64,000 bases of DNA, taken from the NCBI GenBank assembly GCA_963839515.1, contig CAWIVN010000013.1, positions 62,001 to 126,000 on the forward strand. The letters run 5' to 3'. Below are positions 41,342-50,160 of this stretch, in pieces; the stretch's first letter is position 1; the number at the start of each line of letters is the position of its first letter. The stretch comes from Fredericiella sp963839515 (lineage in GTDB: Bacteria > Chloroflexota > Anaerolineae > Caldilineales > Caldilineaceae). Below the pieces are notes generated by a model. The model was not told the DNA's origin, made no database searches, and worked only from the letters and a program-made list of their open reading frames with translations. The translations under genes were made by a program, and so were the position numbers.

Positions 41342-44300
41342 ATGCATCGACTCCGCCGTTATGGCTCTGATGGTTGGGCGCTGCTGACCATCCTGCTCTT
41401 GGCACTTGCCTGGTTTGCCCCGGTGCTGCTGCCTGGTCTGACCCACGCCAGCCTGCTGCCCTACGATAATCTCTATGCCTTTGCGCCGTGGCGCGCCTTG
41501 CAGCCGGGACTGATTCCGCACAACGAACTGCTGTCGGACCTGGTGCTGGAAAACGCGGTATGGAAGCAGCACATCGTGGAGACCCTGGCGCGCGGCGATA
41601 TCCCGCTGTGGAACCCCCAGGTATTCACCGGCATCCCGTTTTTCGCCGGGGGACAGGCATCGACGCTCTATCCGCTCAACGTACTGTTCTATGTGCTGCC
41701 GCTGGAACTGGCCTATGGCTGGTTCACGGCCCTGCAGGTAGCGATCGCCGGGGCAAGCATGTATGTCCTGGGACGCGTGCTGAAGCTGCGCATTATGGCA
41801 TCGCTGTTTGGTGCGGTCGTCTACATGTTCAGCGGCTTTCTGATCGTCAGCGTGGTCTTCACCATGTTCCTGGCGGCCGTGCCGTGGCTGCCGCTGCTGC
41901 TGGCGGTGATCGAGTACATCGTGCGTAAGCAGGAAGAGAAGGGCGTGCGTAGCTTTCGCCCGATCCCCTATGTTGCGGTTGGGTCGGTCGTCATCGGAAT
42001 TGTGGTGCTGGCAGGGCACCCTGAGCTGATTTACTACACGCTGCTGGTGGCAGGAGCATACAGCGCCGTGCGGCTGCTGGTGGCGGGATGGGCAATCCGG
42101 CGAGTGGCGGAAGAGCAACCCAGTACGCGTGCGGTTGCAGGGCGGCTGGCTAAGCTCGGCGGCTGGCTGCTGGTGATGGCGGCGCTCGGCATCGCGCTGG
42201 GCGCGGTGCAGTTGATCCCGCTCGTCGAACTGCTGCCGCTTAACTTTCGCGCGGGGTCGGCATCGCTGCAGCAGGTACGCGAGTGGGCGTGGCCGTCGCG
42301 GCATGTGCTGACCTTCTGGCTTCCCAACATTTTTGGCAGCCCGGCGCATCACCAATGGTACGACATTTGGGCGCGGCAGTGGGTGCCGGCGACGACAAAT
42401 GCGCTGGGCGAGCCGGTTTATACCATCTTTTGGGGTGTTAAGAATTATGTAGAAGGTGGCAATTACCTTGGTATTGCCACCTGGTTGTTGGCGGCGATCG
42501 CCGTAGTGATAGCGATCCAGCAGGCTTGGCAGCAAGCGGCACGTAGGCGTGGTGCGCCTGGGGGCGCCAGGTCCGCACGCGGCGTGCGGACTGGACGATA
42601 TGGGGAGTCGTCACGGCAACATGGGGAGTCGTCACGGCAGTGGCGGCTGTATCCGACCTGGTTCTTCCTGGGGCTTGCCGTTGTGTCATTGCTGTTTGCC
42701 TTTGGCACGCCTCTGTACGCTATCCTTTACTATGGCCTGCCCGGCTGGAATCAGCTGCACAGCCCTTTCCGCTGGGTCTTCCCATTCACGTTGAGCATGG
42801 CGGTGCTGGCGGCGATTGGATTGAACTGGCTGCTAGGCTGGGCGCAGCAGCGTTGCGAGATGCAAGACTCACCCTCCTCCAGTCCTCTCCGGCTCTCTCG
42901 CATTCTGGCGGGACTCACCGTCCTGGCAGGCCTAGGCGCCCTGATGGTCGTGTTCGCCAGCGTCTTGGCGCCCGGCCCGTTTGCAGCGTTTGGGCAGCGC
43001 GTGGTGGACGGCAGCGATCTGGCGCAGATGGCGTTTGCCGATGGGGCGATGTTCTGGAGTTACCAGGCAGCCAATTTGGCGGCGTTTGGGGTGTTTGCCC
43101 TGGCGAGCGGCGTGCTGGTGTGGGTGTTGGCGCGTACGCCGAGGCGGACCTTGTGCCCGCCTCGTAGTGATGAGAGTGTAAGGGCCGATTCGCGCGCAGT
43201 ACCCTTGGCACGTATGCCGAACATTTTGGGTGCAGCGCTGGTCGCGCTGACGGTGCTGGATTTGTTTGTGGCGCAGGGGCGGTTTAACCCGGCAAGCGAC
43301 CCGGCCCTGTCGCCGCGCAGCGCGCAGGGGACGCCGGCGGTGGTGACGTTTATCAATCAGCGTGAGGCGGAGTTAGCGGCGGCAAACTCCGGGGGACCGG
43401 CAGATGTGGGGCCTGCCAATGCGGGTACGTGGCGGTTCACGACCTTTAACGTGCCGGGCGAGAAGACGTTCAACGCCAATGTCGGCATGTACTACGGCTG
43501 GCAGGACATTCGCGGGTACGACTCAATCATCCCCCGGCAGTATGCGCAGCTGATGAGCCGCATTCAACCGCAGGACGACGAACTGCTGTATAACCGCATC
43601 GCGCCGCTGTATGCGCAGCAGGGCGGCGATGTGTATGCCGTACTCGACAACCCGCTGCTCGACCTGCTCAACGTCAAGTATGTGCTGACCGAGCACGCCA
43701 TTCCCAATCCGTCGTGGCAGGAGATCTACCGCGACGACACCATCGGGGTATATGAGAACCGCGAGGTGCTGCCGCGCGTGATGCTGGTGCCTGAGGCGCG
43801 CGTGGCGCCGGCGGAGCAGCAGCCGGTGGAAGAGGTGGATCTGCGGCGGGTGTTGTTTGTGGAGGAGCCGCCGGCTGACGCCAACGCGCTCGTCCCGGCC
43901 AGTCCGCAGGTGGCAGAGGCGCGCATCAGCCGCTACACGACCGAAGAGGTGTTTGTCGACGTTAACCTGAGAGACCGCAGCTGGCTGCTGCTGAGCGACG
44001 CCTATTTCCCCGGCTGGAAAGCGTACATCCGGCCATTTGGCGCAGGCGAGAACGAGGAGCGGGAGCTAAAGATCCAGCGCGCCGACGGGGCGCTGCGGGC
44101 CGTGTATCTGCCGGAGGACGGGCAGTGGACGGTGCGCTTTGTTTACAGCCCGATGAGCTTCCGGCTGGGGCTGTATATCAGCTTCCTGGCCATGATGACG
44201 ATCCTGCTGCTGCTGCTCTACTGGCTGTGGGGCCGCTACTACCGGCCGGAGATCGACGCCAACGACGTGCAGCGCGTGGCCAAGAACTCGCTGGTGCCGA

Positions 44301-45802
44301 TGGGGCTGAGCCTGACCAACAAGGCGATCGACTTTGCCTTTGCCATGCTTTACGTGCGCCTGTTGGGGCCAGAGGGCACAGGGCAATACTATTTCGTGGT
44401 GGCGATCTACGGCTTTTTTGAGATCATCAGCCGCTACGGCCTGGGCACGCTGTTGACGCGCGACGTGGCGGCGGACAAGAACCAGTCGAGCCGCTACCTG
44501 ACCAACGTCGTAGCCGTACGCACGCTGCTGTGGGCGCTGTGCATGCCGCTGATGGCGCTGGTTGTGCTGGGCTACAGGCTGCTCGGCAGGGTCGTGCCGG
44601 GGGCGGAGTCGATCGGGCCGCAGGAAATTGAGGCGTTGATCCTGTTGGGCATGGCGATGCTGTTTGCTAACTACGCCGACGCGTTTAGCAGCATGTTTTA
44701 CGCCTTTGAGAAGATGGAGTATCCGGCCGGGCTGACCAATGCCGTGGCGCTGTTCAAGGTGACACTCGGCGCGCTGGTTCTGCTCCTGGGCTGGGGCTTT
44801 GTCGGCCTGGCGGGCGTGGCGCTGGTGGTCAATATCCTGCAGATGATCTGGCTTTACGCTCTCCTGCGCAGTACGTTGTTTCATCCCCAATGGAAATGGG
44901 ATTGGCGGCTGCAGGTCCAGATGGTGCGCATGAGTGGGCCGTTGATGATCAACCACTTGCTGGCAACCATATTCTGGCGCATCGACGTATGGATTTTGCG
45001 CCCGATCGCAGGCGCGGTGGCGGTGGGTTTGTACAGTATCGGGTTGAAATACCTTGACGGGTTAAACATCATCCCCAGCGTCTCGACCATGGCCATTTTC
45101 CCGCTAATGAGCCGTTTCGCACGCTCGGAGTCAAACAGCCTGCTGCGTTCGTACATCTTGAGCCTGCGGCTGCTGACCATGATCAGCCTGCCGATTGCCA
45201 TGTCTGTCACCTTCCTGGCGCGGCCACTGGTCTTCATCGTGGGTGGGTCCGAGTACCTGGACGTGCCGGGGGTGTTCAACATTTTTGGCCGGCATATTCC
45301 CTATATGGGTGGGGCGGATCTGGCGTTCCAGGTGATCATCTGGAGCATTCCGATCGGGTTTGTCAACAGCGTTACGCAGTATGTGTTGATTGCCGTCAAC
45401 CAGCAGCATTACCTGACACGGGCTTTTATCCTCGGCGTCGTGTTCAACGTCGTGGGCAACCTGATCCTGATTCCGCGGCTGGGGTATGTGGGCGCGGCGC
45501 TGGCGACCATCTTGAGCGAGTTTAGCCTGTTGTTTCCCTTCTATTACAGCGTGCGGCGCAACGTTGGGCGCGTCCCGTGGTTGCGCGTCTTTGGGCCGCC
45601 ACTGCTGGCGACGGCTTTGATGGGGCTGGCGACCTATGGCTTGGTGCTGGCCGGCATCAACGTGTGGCTGGCCGTGGCCGGCGGGTTGGTGGTGTACGTG
45701 GCAGGCCTAATGCTTACCGGTGCGCTGCGCGGGGAAGACATGGCGACAGTGCTGCGGGCGCTGCCGATTGGACCACTGCGAAGATTGGTGGCAGCAGGGT
45801 AA
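41342..45802 (+). CDS. YfhO-type membrane glycosyltransferase fused to Wzx/MATE-type flippase
   Basis: A 1486-residue polytopic membrane protein. Residues 1-965 match bacterial YfhO: many membrane segments beginning 'LLTILLLALAWFAPVLLPGL', then 'LYDNLYAFAPWR'-like and 'HSPFRWVFPFTLSMAVLAAI' segments, and a large extracellular domain ('WLLLSDAYFPGWKAYIRPFG'). Residues 978-1486 are a polysaccharide-type flippase ('SLVPMGLSLTNKAIDFAFAM', 'GRYGLGTLL'-like and later 'GYVGAALATILSEFSLLFPF'). In Firmicutes a CsbB-type enzyme makes lipid-linked sugar, a flippase turns it over and YfhO adds it to teichoic acid; here flippase and transferase are one chain, adjacent to the CsbB-like gene. Confidence 0.9.
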   Translation: MHRLRRYGSDGWALLTILLLALAWFAPVLLPGLTHASLLPYDNLYAFAPWRALQPGLIPHNELLSDLVLENAVWKQHIVETLARGDIPLWNPQVFTGIPFFAGGQASTLYPLNVLFYVLPLELAYGWFTALQVAIAGASMYVLGRVLKLRIMASLFGAVVYMFSGFLIVSVVFTMFLAAVPWLPLLLAVIEYIVRKQEEKGVRSFRPIPYVAVGSVVIGIVVLAGHPELIYYTLLVAGAYSAVRLLVAGWAIRRVAEEQPSTRAVAGRLAKLGGWLLVMAALGIALGAVQLIPLVELLPLNFRAGSASLQQVREWAWPSRHVLTFWLPNIFGSPAHHQWYDIWARQWVPATTNALGEPVYTIFWGVKNYVEGGNYLGIATWLLAAIAVVIAIQQAWQQAARRRGAPGGARSARGVRTGRYGESSRQHGESSRQWRLYPTWFFLGLAVVSLLFAFGTPLYAILYYGLPGWNQLHSPFRWVFPFTLSMAVLAAIGLNWLLGWAQQRCEMQDSPSSSPLRLSRILAGLTVLAGLGALMVVFASVLAPGPFAAFGQRVVDGSDLAQMAFADGAMFWSYQAANLAAFGVFALASGVLVWVLARTPRRTLCPPRSDESVRADSRAVPLARMPNILGAALVALTVLDLFVAQGRFNPASDPALSPRSAQGTPAVVTFINQREAELAAANSGGPADVGPANAGTWRFTTFNVPGEKTFNANVGMYYGWQDIRGYDSIIPRQYAQLMSRIQPQDDELLYNRIAPLYAQQGGDVYAVLDNPLLDLLNVKYVLTEHAIPNPSWQEIYRDDTIGVYENREVLPRVMLVPEARVAPAEQQPVEEVDLRRVLFVEEPPADANALVPASPQVAEARISRYTTEEVFVDVNLRDRSWLLLSDAYFPGWKAYIRPFGAGENEERELKIQRADGALRAVYLPEDGQWTVRFVYSPMSFRLGLYISFLAMMTILLLLLYWLWGRYYRPEIDANDVQRVAKNSLVPMGLSLTNKAIDFAFAMLYVRLLGPEGTGQYYFVVAIYGFFEIISRYGLGTLLTRDVAADKNQSSRYLTNVVAVRTLLWALCMPLMALVVLGYRLLGRVVPGAESIGPQEIEALILLGMAMLFANYADAFSSMFYAFEKMEYPAGLTNAVALFKVTLGALVLLLGWGFVGLAGVALVVNILQMIWLYALLRSTLFHPQWKWDWRLQVQMVRMSGPLMINHLLATIFWRIDVWILRPIAGAVAVGLYSIGLKYLDGLNIIPSVSTMAIFPLMSRFARSESNSLLRSYILSLRLLTMISLPIAMSVTFLARPLVFIVGGSEYLDVPGVFNIFGRHIPYMGGADLAFQVIIWSIPIGFVNSVTQYVLIAVNQQHYLTRAFILGVVFNVVGNLILIPRLGYVGAALATILSEFSLLFPFYYSVRRNVGRVPWLRVFGPPLLATALMGLATYGLVLAGINVWLAVAGGLVVYVAGLMLTGALRGEDMATVLRALPIGPLRRLVAAG
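42571..42639 (+). repeat. In-frame palindrome and direct repeat in a loop of the fusion protein
   Basis: GTCCGCAC (42571-42578) pairs with GTGCGGAC (42584-42591). Then ATGGGGAGTCGTCACGGCA occurs twice (42600-42618 and 42621-42639, period 21). The frame stays open, adding an Arg/Gly/Ser-rich cytoplasmic loop. It looks like a repeat insertion tolerated within a gene. Confidence 0.7.
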
Positions 45803-45813
45803 AGGAATAAGAC

Positions 45814-45873
45814 GTGCGAGGCGCCGGCCACAGAGATCGGGCAGGCAAGGTGTGAGGGGCCGGCGCCAGGCAC
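45814..45873. repeat. Intergenic palindrome, family B copy
   Basis: GTGCGAGGCGCCGGCC (45814-45829) pairs with GGCCGGCGCCAGGCAC (45858-45873) with two mismatches; the outer GTGC..GGC / GCC..GCAC ends match the other copies. It lies between two convergent stops. Confidence 0.65.
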
Positions 45874-45896
45874 GTTGGGTGCAAATGTTGCCGCGT

Positions 45897-46181
45897 TTAG
45901 GGCTGCTCGAAGCCAATCTCGAACATGCTTTCGAGGTCGTGCTTGGAGTAGACCTTGAAGGAGATGAGCGTCTCGGAGTCGAGGATGCCGTCGACCAGGA
46001 GCATACGGGCGGTGACGAGATCGGCCAACGCTGTGTTGTTGGGAACGCGCAGGATGGCGACGAGGTCGTAGCGACCGGCGACGGAGAAGACCTCGGAGAT
46101 GCCCTCAATGTCGGCTAGCTGCTCGGCAACGGGAACAATGCGGTTGCGCTCGCATTTGATCAGGACAACTGCGGATACCAT
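45897..46181 (-). CDS. Stand-alone Lrp/AsnC effector-binding (RAM) domain protein
   Basis: A 94-residue protein consisting only of the alpha/beta sandwich that binds amino acids in Lrp/AsnC regulators ('SAVVLIKCERNRIVPVAEQL', 'FSVAGRYDLVAILRVPNN', 'ILDSETLISFKVYS'). The N-terminal helix-turn-helix is absent. Such stand-alone proteins form ring-like oligomers and may tune full-length regulators or transporters. The ATG at 46181 has AAGGAG upstream; a longer frame to 46229 has none. It is monocistronic and convergent with the flippase-fusion gene. Confidence 0.88.
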   Translation of the reverse strand: MVSAVVLIKCERNRIVPVAEQLADIEGISEVFSVAGRYDLVAILRVPNNTALADLVTARMLLVDGILDSETLISFKVYSKHDLESMFEIGFEQP

Positions 46182-46380
46182 GAATGGGACTCCTTGCTGT
46201 GATTGGCGCGGGTATTCTATGGGTCGCACCGGGTAGCTTTACAGTTTTGTTTCAGATTATAACAGATAGAACGCCTGTGAGCCCTGCCGTGAATTCCGGT
46301 GCGGATATACTCGCCGGAGGGGCTCCTAACGTGGCTTTCTCGTCTAGGCGCTGAAGAACAAGCATGACTGTATGGCCTAT

Positions 46381-48720
46381 CTACCGGCCTTCCAACGCCT
46401 CCCACCGTACGCGATAGAGCACGTACCAGTAGTCGGAGTACAACTCTTCATACCAGTTTGCACGGGCGATAGGCCCAGTGAGGGCATAGGTGTCCCACGG
46501 ATCCGGCGAGTCAGGTGACCGCCGATTGACGATCAAGTGGGTGATGCCCAACGCGCGCAGGCCGTCGAGCGCTTGTTCTTCCTCGCCGGTTTTGGCCCAA
46601 GCAGTCGCGGCAGCAAGCACAGAATCTGCCCAAATGCGATCGGTCTGGGTGTAAAACTGTTCTCCGCCACTCCAACTCAAGACACGTGCATCGGGGGGCA
46701 GCTTGGCATCGGCGAACTGCCAGGCAGCGTAGGATCGTATCTCGCGCGTTAGATAGGAGTCGGCCGACTCGCCGCCGACGACTACCCCCCACGGCAATGC
46801 GTACAGCACCGACGAGAGCCAACCATCCCAGTTCACCCGGTCGACCTCGTGCAAGAAAGTAAATGGCGGCAGGTTGAGGACCAGCAACATTGCCAGGCCA
46901 CCTGCAAGCAGGGCTGATGTGCGCCGTCCGGCCACCAGCCGTGCCAGCCCGGCCGCCCGGCCAAATGCAGCTGCGGCCAGCACGGCGAGTGCCGGTGCAA
47001 TCGGCATCAAGTGGCGCATCTGGAAGCTCGACAGGGGCGAGGACCACAGCAGGATCCATAACCCAACGAATGCGATCAGCCACGGCATTGTGCCGCGCAC
47101 GCGGCGCAATGCCAGCATAGGCAGAAGAACAAGGAACAGCGGTCCCAGCGTGCCGCTGTAACTGGCTGCATGGATTGTCATGTGCCAGGGCAAGGTCAGC
47201 AGATTCCCGATGGTGCGCGGCCGGCCAAAATGATCCAGGAATAGACGCAGACCACGGTCTGCTTGCGCGTTCCACCTATCGGCTGGTGCACCGAAGACGG
47301 CGTACATTGTCTCGAAGACCGGGTTGCCAGTGGCAAGGTAGCTGCGAAGATACCACGGCAGCGCCACAAGCAGGCTGAGCGTGCCCAAAGCAAGCGCCGC
47401 CGTGAACGACGCTCGCCAACCGGCTCCGCGCCGCCAAAGCGCTACCAGCAATCCTGGGCACAATATCGCCAACGCAAAGAGCGCCAGGTGCTTGCTGGCC
47501 AGGGCAAGGCCGAGGTTCAGTGCCGCCAACAGCAGCCATTGGCGCCGGCCTGAGTCTACGTAGCGGAAGAGAGCATCCAAGGCAAGGGTCACAAACAGCA
47601 TCACTGCCAGGTCGATGTTGGCTGTCGAGCCCAACCAAATCACCGTCGGAATGGTGACGAGCAGCGCTACGGCCAGCCATGGTGACGCACTCGGCGCGAA
47701 CCGCCGCACAAACTCGTAGGTTATGATGGTGGAGAGCAGCAGAAAACCAAGGTGCAGCAGGATGGCGGCAGTTGATCCGCCCAGTGCCAACCCGTAGCCG
47801 AACCAGAGTTCGGTCGTCATCGGGTAGAGCGAAACAAAGTCGGCCGGCACGTCGACCAGGTAACCAGCCGCCAAGTAGCGCTGCGGGTATGTGAGGTGAT
47901 ACCAAAGGGCATCGTACTGGCTTTCCGGCGCGAGTGCAGCCACGCCGGCACACAAAATGGCCAGCGCGGCGCAGGAAATCCATAGCAGCGCAGCGCCGCG
48001 CGGCAGGTGGGGCAGGTGCGGCACTGGCACCCGCAGGCCGTCACGCGTATAACCCAGCACGACTCTCCGTACTGCGACAGCAAGTGTGGCGAGCAAAACG
48101 AGCGCTACTATCCCTTGCAGTACGAGCGGTCGATACAGGCCAAGCACGGCTAGGGTCAGGCCAAAGTAGGCGAATATGCCAATCCCAAGCGAGCCGGCAA
48201 ACGGCAGCCCTTCGCGCCAGTTCGCGTAGCGCCAGCCCAGCACCCGGCTGACGCTACGCCCCACCGCCGTGGCTGCCGATAGCAGCAGCAGGGCTGCTCC
48301 GGCGCCGAGTAGCTCACGGCCCAGTGCCTGGTGCAGGTATGGCAGGGATGGGTCGATCGTATGCCACGCCGACGCAAGCGTCAGAGCCAGAAACGCAAGT
48401 CCAACAACTGCAGTCACCGCAAGACAGGCCAAGTGCGCGTACCGGCTGCGGCTGGGCCGATCGCTGCTGCGCCCCCGGCCCCACACAACTGCAGCGGCAA
48501 TGGCGGCCAGGAGCAGCATTCCGGCCAGGAACGCCAGCACGGCAATCGTTTTGCGGTCCAACTGCCCCCACCCGGATCCAAAAAGCAGCCGCCAAAGCTG
48601 CCGGTAGTAGAAGGCCAGGACTACAACGGTCCAGGCCAGCACGGCCGCTGCCAAACGTGCGCTTGGCAGCCATCTTTTCACGCGCTTGGCGGCTGTGGGC
48701 ATCGACGATACCTGGTACAT
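46381..48720 (-). CDS. Polytopic membrane glycosyltransferase (GT39/ArnT-like)
   Basis: A membrane protein of 779 residues with about 13 predicted membrane segments, starting 'RLAAAVLAWTVVVLAFYY'. The first large extracellular loop has 'APESQYDALWYHLTYPQRYL', where the acidic residue after a Tyr-Asp is the usual catalytic site of C-type (lipid-linked donor) glycosyltransferases. The C-terminal soluble domain ('LSWSGGEQFYTQTDRIWADS') faces outside. It probably uses a polyprenyl-phosphate sugar such as that made at 40407 to modify envelope polymers or proteins. Start choice between 48720 and the ATG at 48702 is open, since neither has a clear ribosome site. Confidence 0.8.
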   Translation of the reverse strand: MYQVSSMPTAAKRVKRWLPSARLAAAVLAWTVVVLAFYYRQLWRLLFGSGWGQLDRKTIAVLAFLAGMLLLAAIAAAVVWGRGRSSDRPSRSRYAHLACLAVTAVVGLAFLALTLASAWHTIDPSLPYLHQALGRELLGAGAALLLLSAATAVGRSVSRVLGWRYANWREGLPFAGSLGIGIFAYFGLTLAVLGLYRPLVLQGIVALVLLATLAVAVRRVVLGYTRDGLRVPVPHLPHLPRGAALLWISCAALAILCAGVAALAPESQYDALWYHLTYPQRYLAAGYLVDVPADFVSLYPMTTELWFGYGLALGGSTAAILLHLGFLLLSTIITYEFVRRFAPSASPWLAVALLVTIPTVIWLGSTANIDLAVMLFVTLALDALFRYVDSGRRQWLLLAALNLGLALASKHLALFALAILCPGLLVALWRRGAGWRASFTAALALGTLSLLVALPWYLRSYLATGNPVFETMYAVFGAPADRWNAQADRGLRLFLDHFGRPRTIGNLLTLPWHMTIHAASYSGTLGPLFLVLLPMLALRRVRGTMPWLIAFVGLWILLWSSPLSSFQMRHLMPIAPALAVLAAAAFGRAAGLARLVAGRRTSALLAGGLAMLLVLNLPPFTFLHEVDRVNWDGWLSSVLYALPWGVVVGGESADSYLTREIRSYAAWQFADAKLPPDARVLSWSGGEQFYTQTDRIWADSVLAAATAWAKTGEEEQALDGLRALGITHLIVNRRSPDSPDPWDTYALTGPIARANWYEELYSDYWYVLYRVRWEALEGR

Positions 48721-48760
48721 AAAGTAGGTGGTAGGGCTTTAAGCCATCCGCCCTGGTCGC

Positions 48761-50032
48761 TCATGTTACCACCGGCCTCTCCGTGGGGTACTTCTCGTAT
48801 ACCCCTTGCTCTACTACCTCGGCCAGGCGGGTAGTGACGGCATGGACGTCGGCAAAGGTGTTGTAGAGAGGGGCGATGCCGATGCGGATGTTGTCGGGGT
48901 AGCGGAAGTCGGGCAGGACGTTGCAATCGCGAATAAGGGCGAGGTCGATGCGCAGGCCCTCGCGGTGGCCGAGCGAAATGTGCGAGCCGCGGCGGGCCGG
49001 ATCGCGCGGAGAGTTGAGCGTGTAACCGAGCGGCTGGAGCATGGCTTCCCACAGGGCGACCAGGTATTCGGTCTGCTGGAGGGACTTGGCGCGCAGGGCG
49101 TCCATGCCGGCGGACAGGAGCAGGTCGACGCCCACTTCGATCAGGACTTGCGAGAGCACAGGCGGGGTGCCGCTGAGGAAGCGACGCAGTCCGGCGACGG
49201 GCTTGTGTTCGAGACCGAAGTCAAAGAGGTTGGCCTGGCTCATCCAGCCGGCGATCGGATTGATCAACGTCTCTTGCAGGTCGCGGCGGATGTAGAGAAA
49301 TGCGGGCGCGCCGGGGCCGCCGTTGAGATACTTGTAGGTGCAGCCGACCGCCAGGTCGGCGCCGGCAGCGTTGAGGCCGATAGGGACGGAACCGGCTGAA
49401 TGGCTGAGATCCCACAGCACCAGGGCGCCGGCATCGTGCGCTAGCCGCGTGACCTCAGCCATATCGTAGGTGTAGCCACTTTTGAAGACCGTGTGCGAGA
49501 GGGTGAGCAGCGCCGCGTCGTCCAAACTGCTGCGCAGTTCGTCCATGGGGCCGTGGATGCCGTCCGGCGAGCGCAGCAATTTCACAGTATGGCGCTTGCC
49601 CAGCAAGTCGATTGCCTGCTGGATGATGTAGAGGTCAGAAGGAAAGTTGAGGTCGTCGGTTAGGATGCGGGTGCGGCATTCGTCGCGTGCCTGGGCGTGG
49701 CGCAGGCCGGCTACCAGCAGCTTGAAGAAGTTGACCGAGGTGGAGTCGGCTACGATCACCTCGTCGGGCTGGGCGCCGAGCAGGCTGGCGATCTTGGCGC
49801 CGATGCGCTCGGGCGTATGGAACCAGCCTTCGTTCCAACTGCGGATCAGGCGGTCGCCCCACTGCTGCCTCAGCAGATCGTCCGCCAGGGTCAACGCGGC
49901 GTGCGGCAGGCGGCCCAGGGAGTTGCCGTCTACATAGACCAGGCCGGCGTCGGGGTGGGCGAAGTGGCTGCGAAAGTGCGCCAGCGGGTCGGCGGCGTCG
50001 AGCGCTTGAGCATAGGCCAGATCGGTGCGCAT
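48761..50032 (-). CDS. kynU: Kynureninase
   Basis: A PLP enzyme of 423 residues that splits kynurenine to anthranilate and alanine in tryptophan breakdown. Signature segments include 'VYVDGNSLGRLPHAALTLAD', 'WNEGWFHTPERIGAKIA', 'VADSTSVNFFKLLVA', 'DLNFPSDLYIIQQAID', 'LWDLSHSAGSVPIGLNAAG' (Asp holding the PLP ring) and 'CTYKYLNGGPGAPAFLY' with the PLP lysine. Length is normal. AAAGGAAA precedes the ATG. The pathway partner kynB lies 2.9 kb upstream on the same strand, with a glycosidase between. Confidence 0.95.
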   Translation of the reverse strand: MRTDLAYAQALDAADPLAHFRSHFAHPDAGLVYVDGNSLGRLPHAALTLADDLLRQQWGDRLIRSWNEGWFHTPERIGAKIASLLGAQPDEVIVADSTSVNFFKLLVAGLRHAQARDECRTRILTDDLNFPSDLYIIQQAIDLLGKRHTVKLLRSPDGIHGPMDELRSSLDDAALLTLSHTVFKSGYTYDMAEVTRLAHDAGALVLWDLSHSAGSVPIGLNAAGADLAVGCTYKYLNGGPGAPAFLYIRRDLQETLINPIAGWMSQANLFDFGLEHKPVAGLRRFLSGTPPVLSQVLIEVGVDLLLSAGMDALRAKSLQQTEYLVALWEAMLQPLGYTLNSPRDPARRGSHISLGHREGLRIDLALIRDCNVLPDFRYPDNIRIGIAPLYNTFADVHAVTTRLAEVVEQGVYEKYPTERPVVT

Positions 50033-50069
50033 TGGTGGTTTCCTTTGCTGGAACGCTTGTAGGTGAACC

Positions 50070-50131
50070 TGTGCCAGGCTCGCACCACCAGGTTACGGGT
50101 TGGGCAGGTGTCGTGGTGCGAGCGAGGCACA
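50070..50131. repeat. Intergenic palindrome, family B copy
   Basis: TGTGCCAGGCTCGCACCAC (50070-50088) pairs with GTGGTGCGAGCGAGGCACA (50113-50131) at 17 of 19 positions. The right arm contains the same 18-mer as the element at 2305-2322. It lies between the rhamnosidase stop and the kynU start. Confidence 0.8.
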
Positions 50132-50160
50132 TGGCCGGTGTTTTGCGAGTGAGCCACGCG

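Noticed and set aside
41096..42535. 479-codon frame antisense to the YfhO fusion
   Set aside because: Arg/Gln/His-rich with no domain and opposite two real genes.
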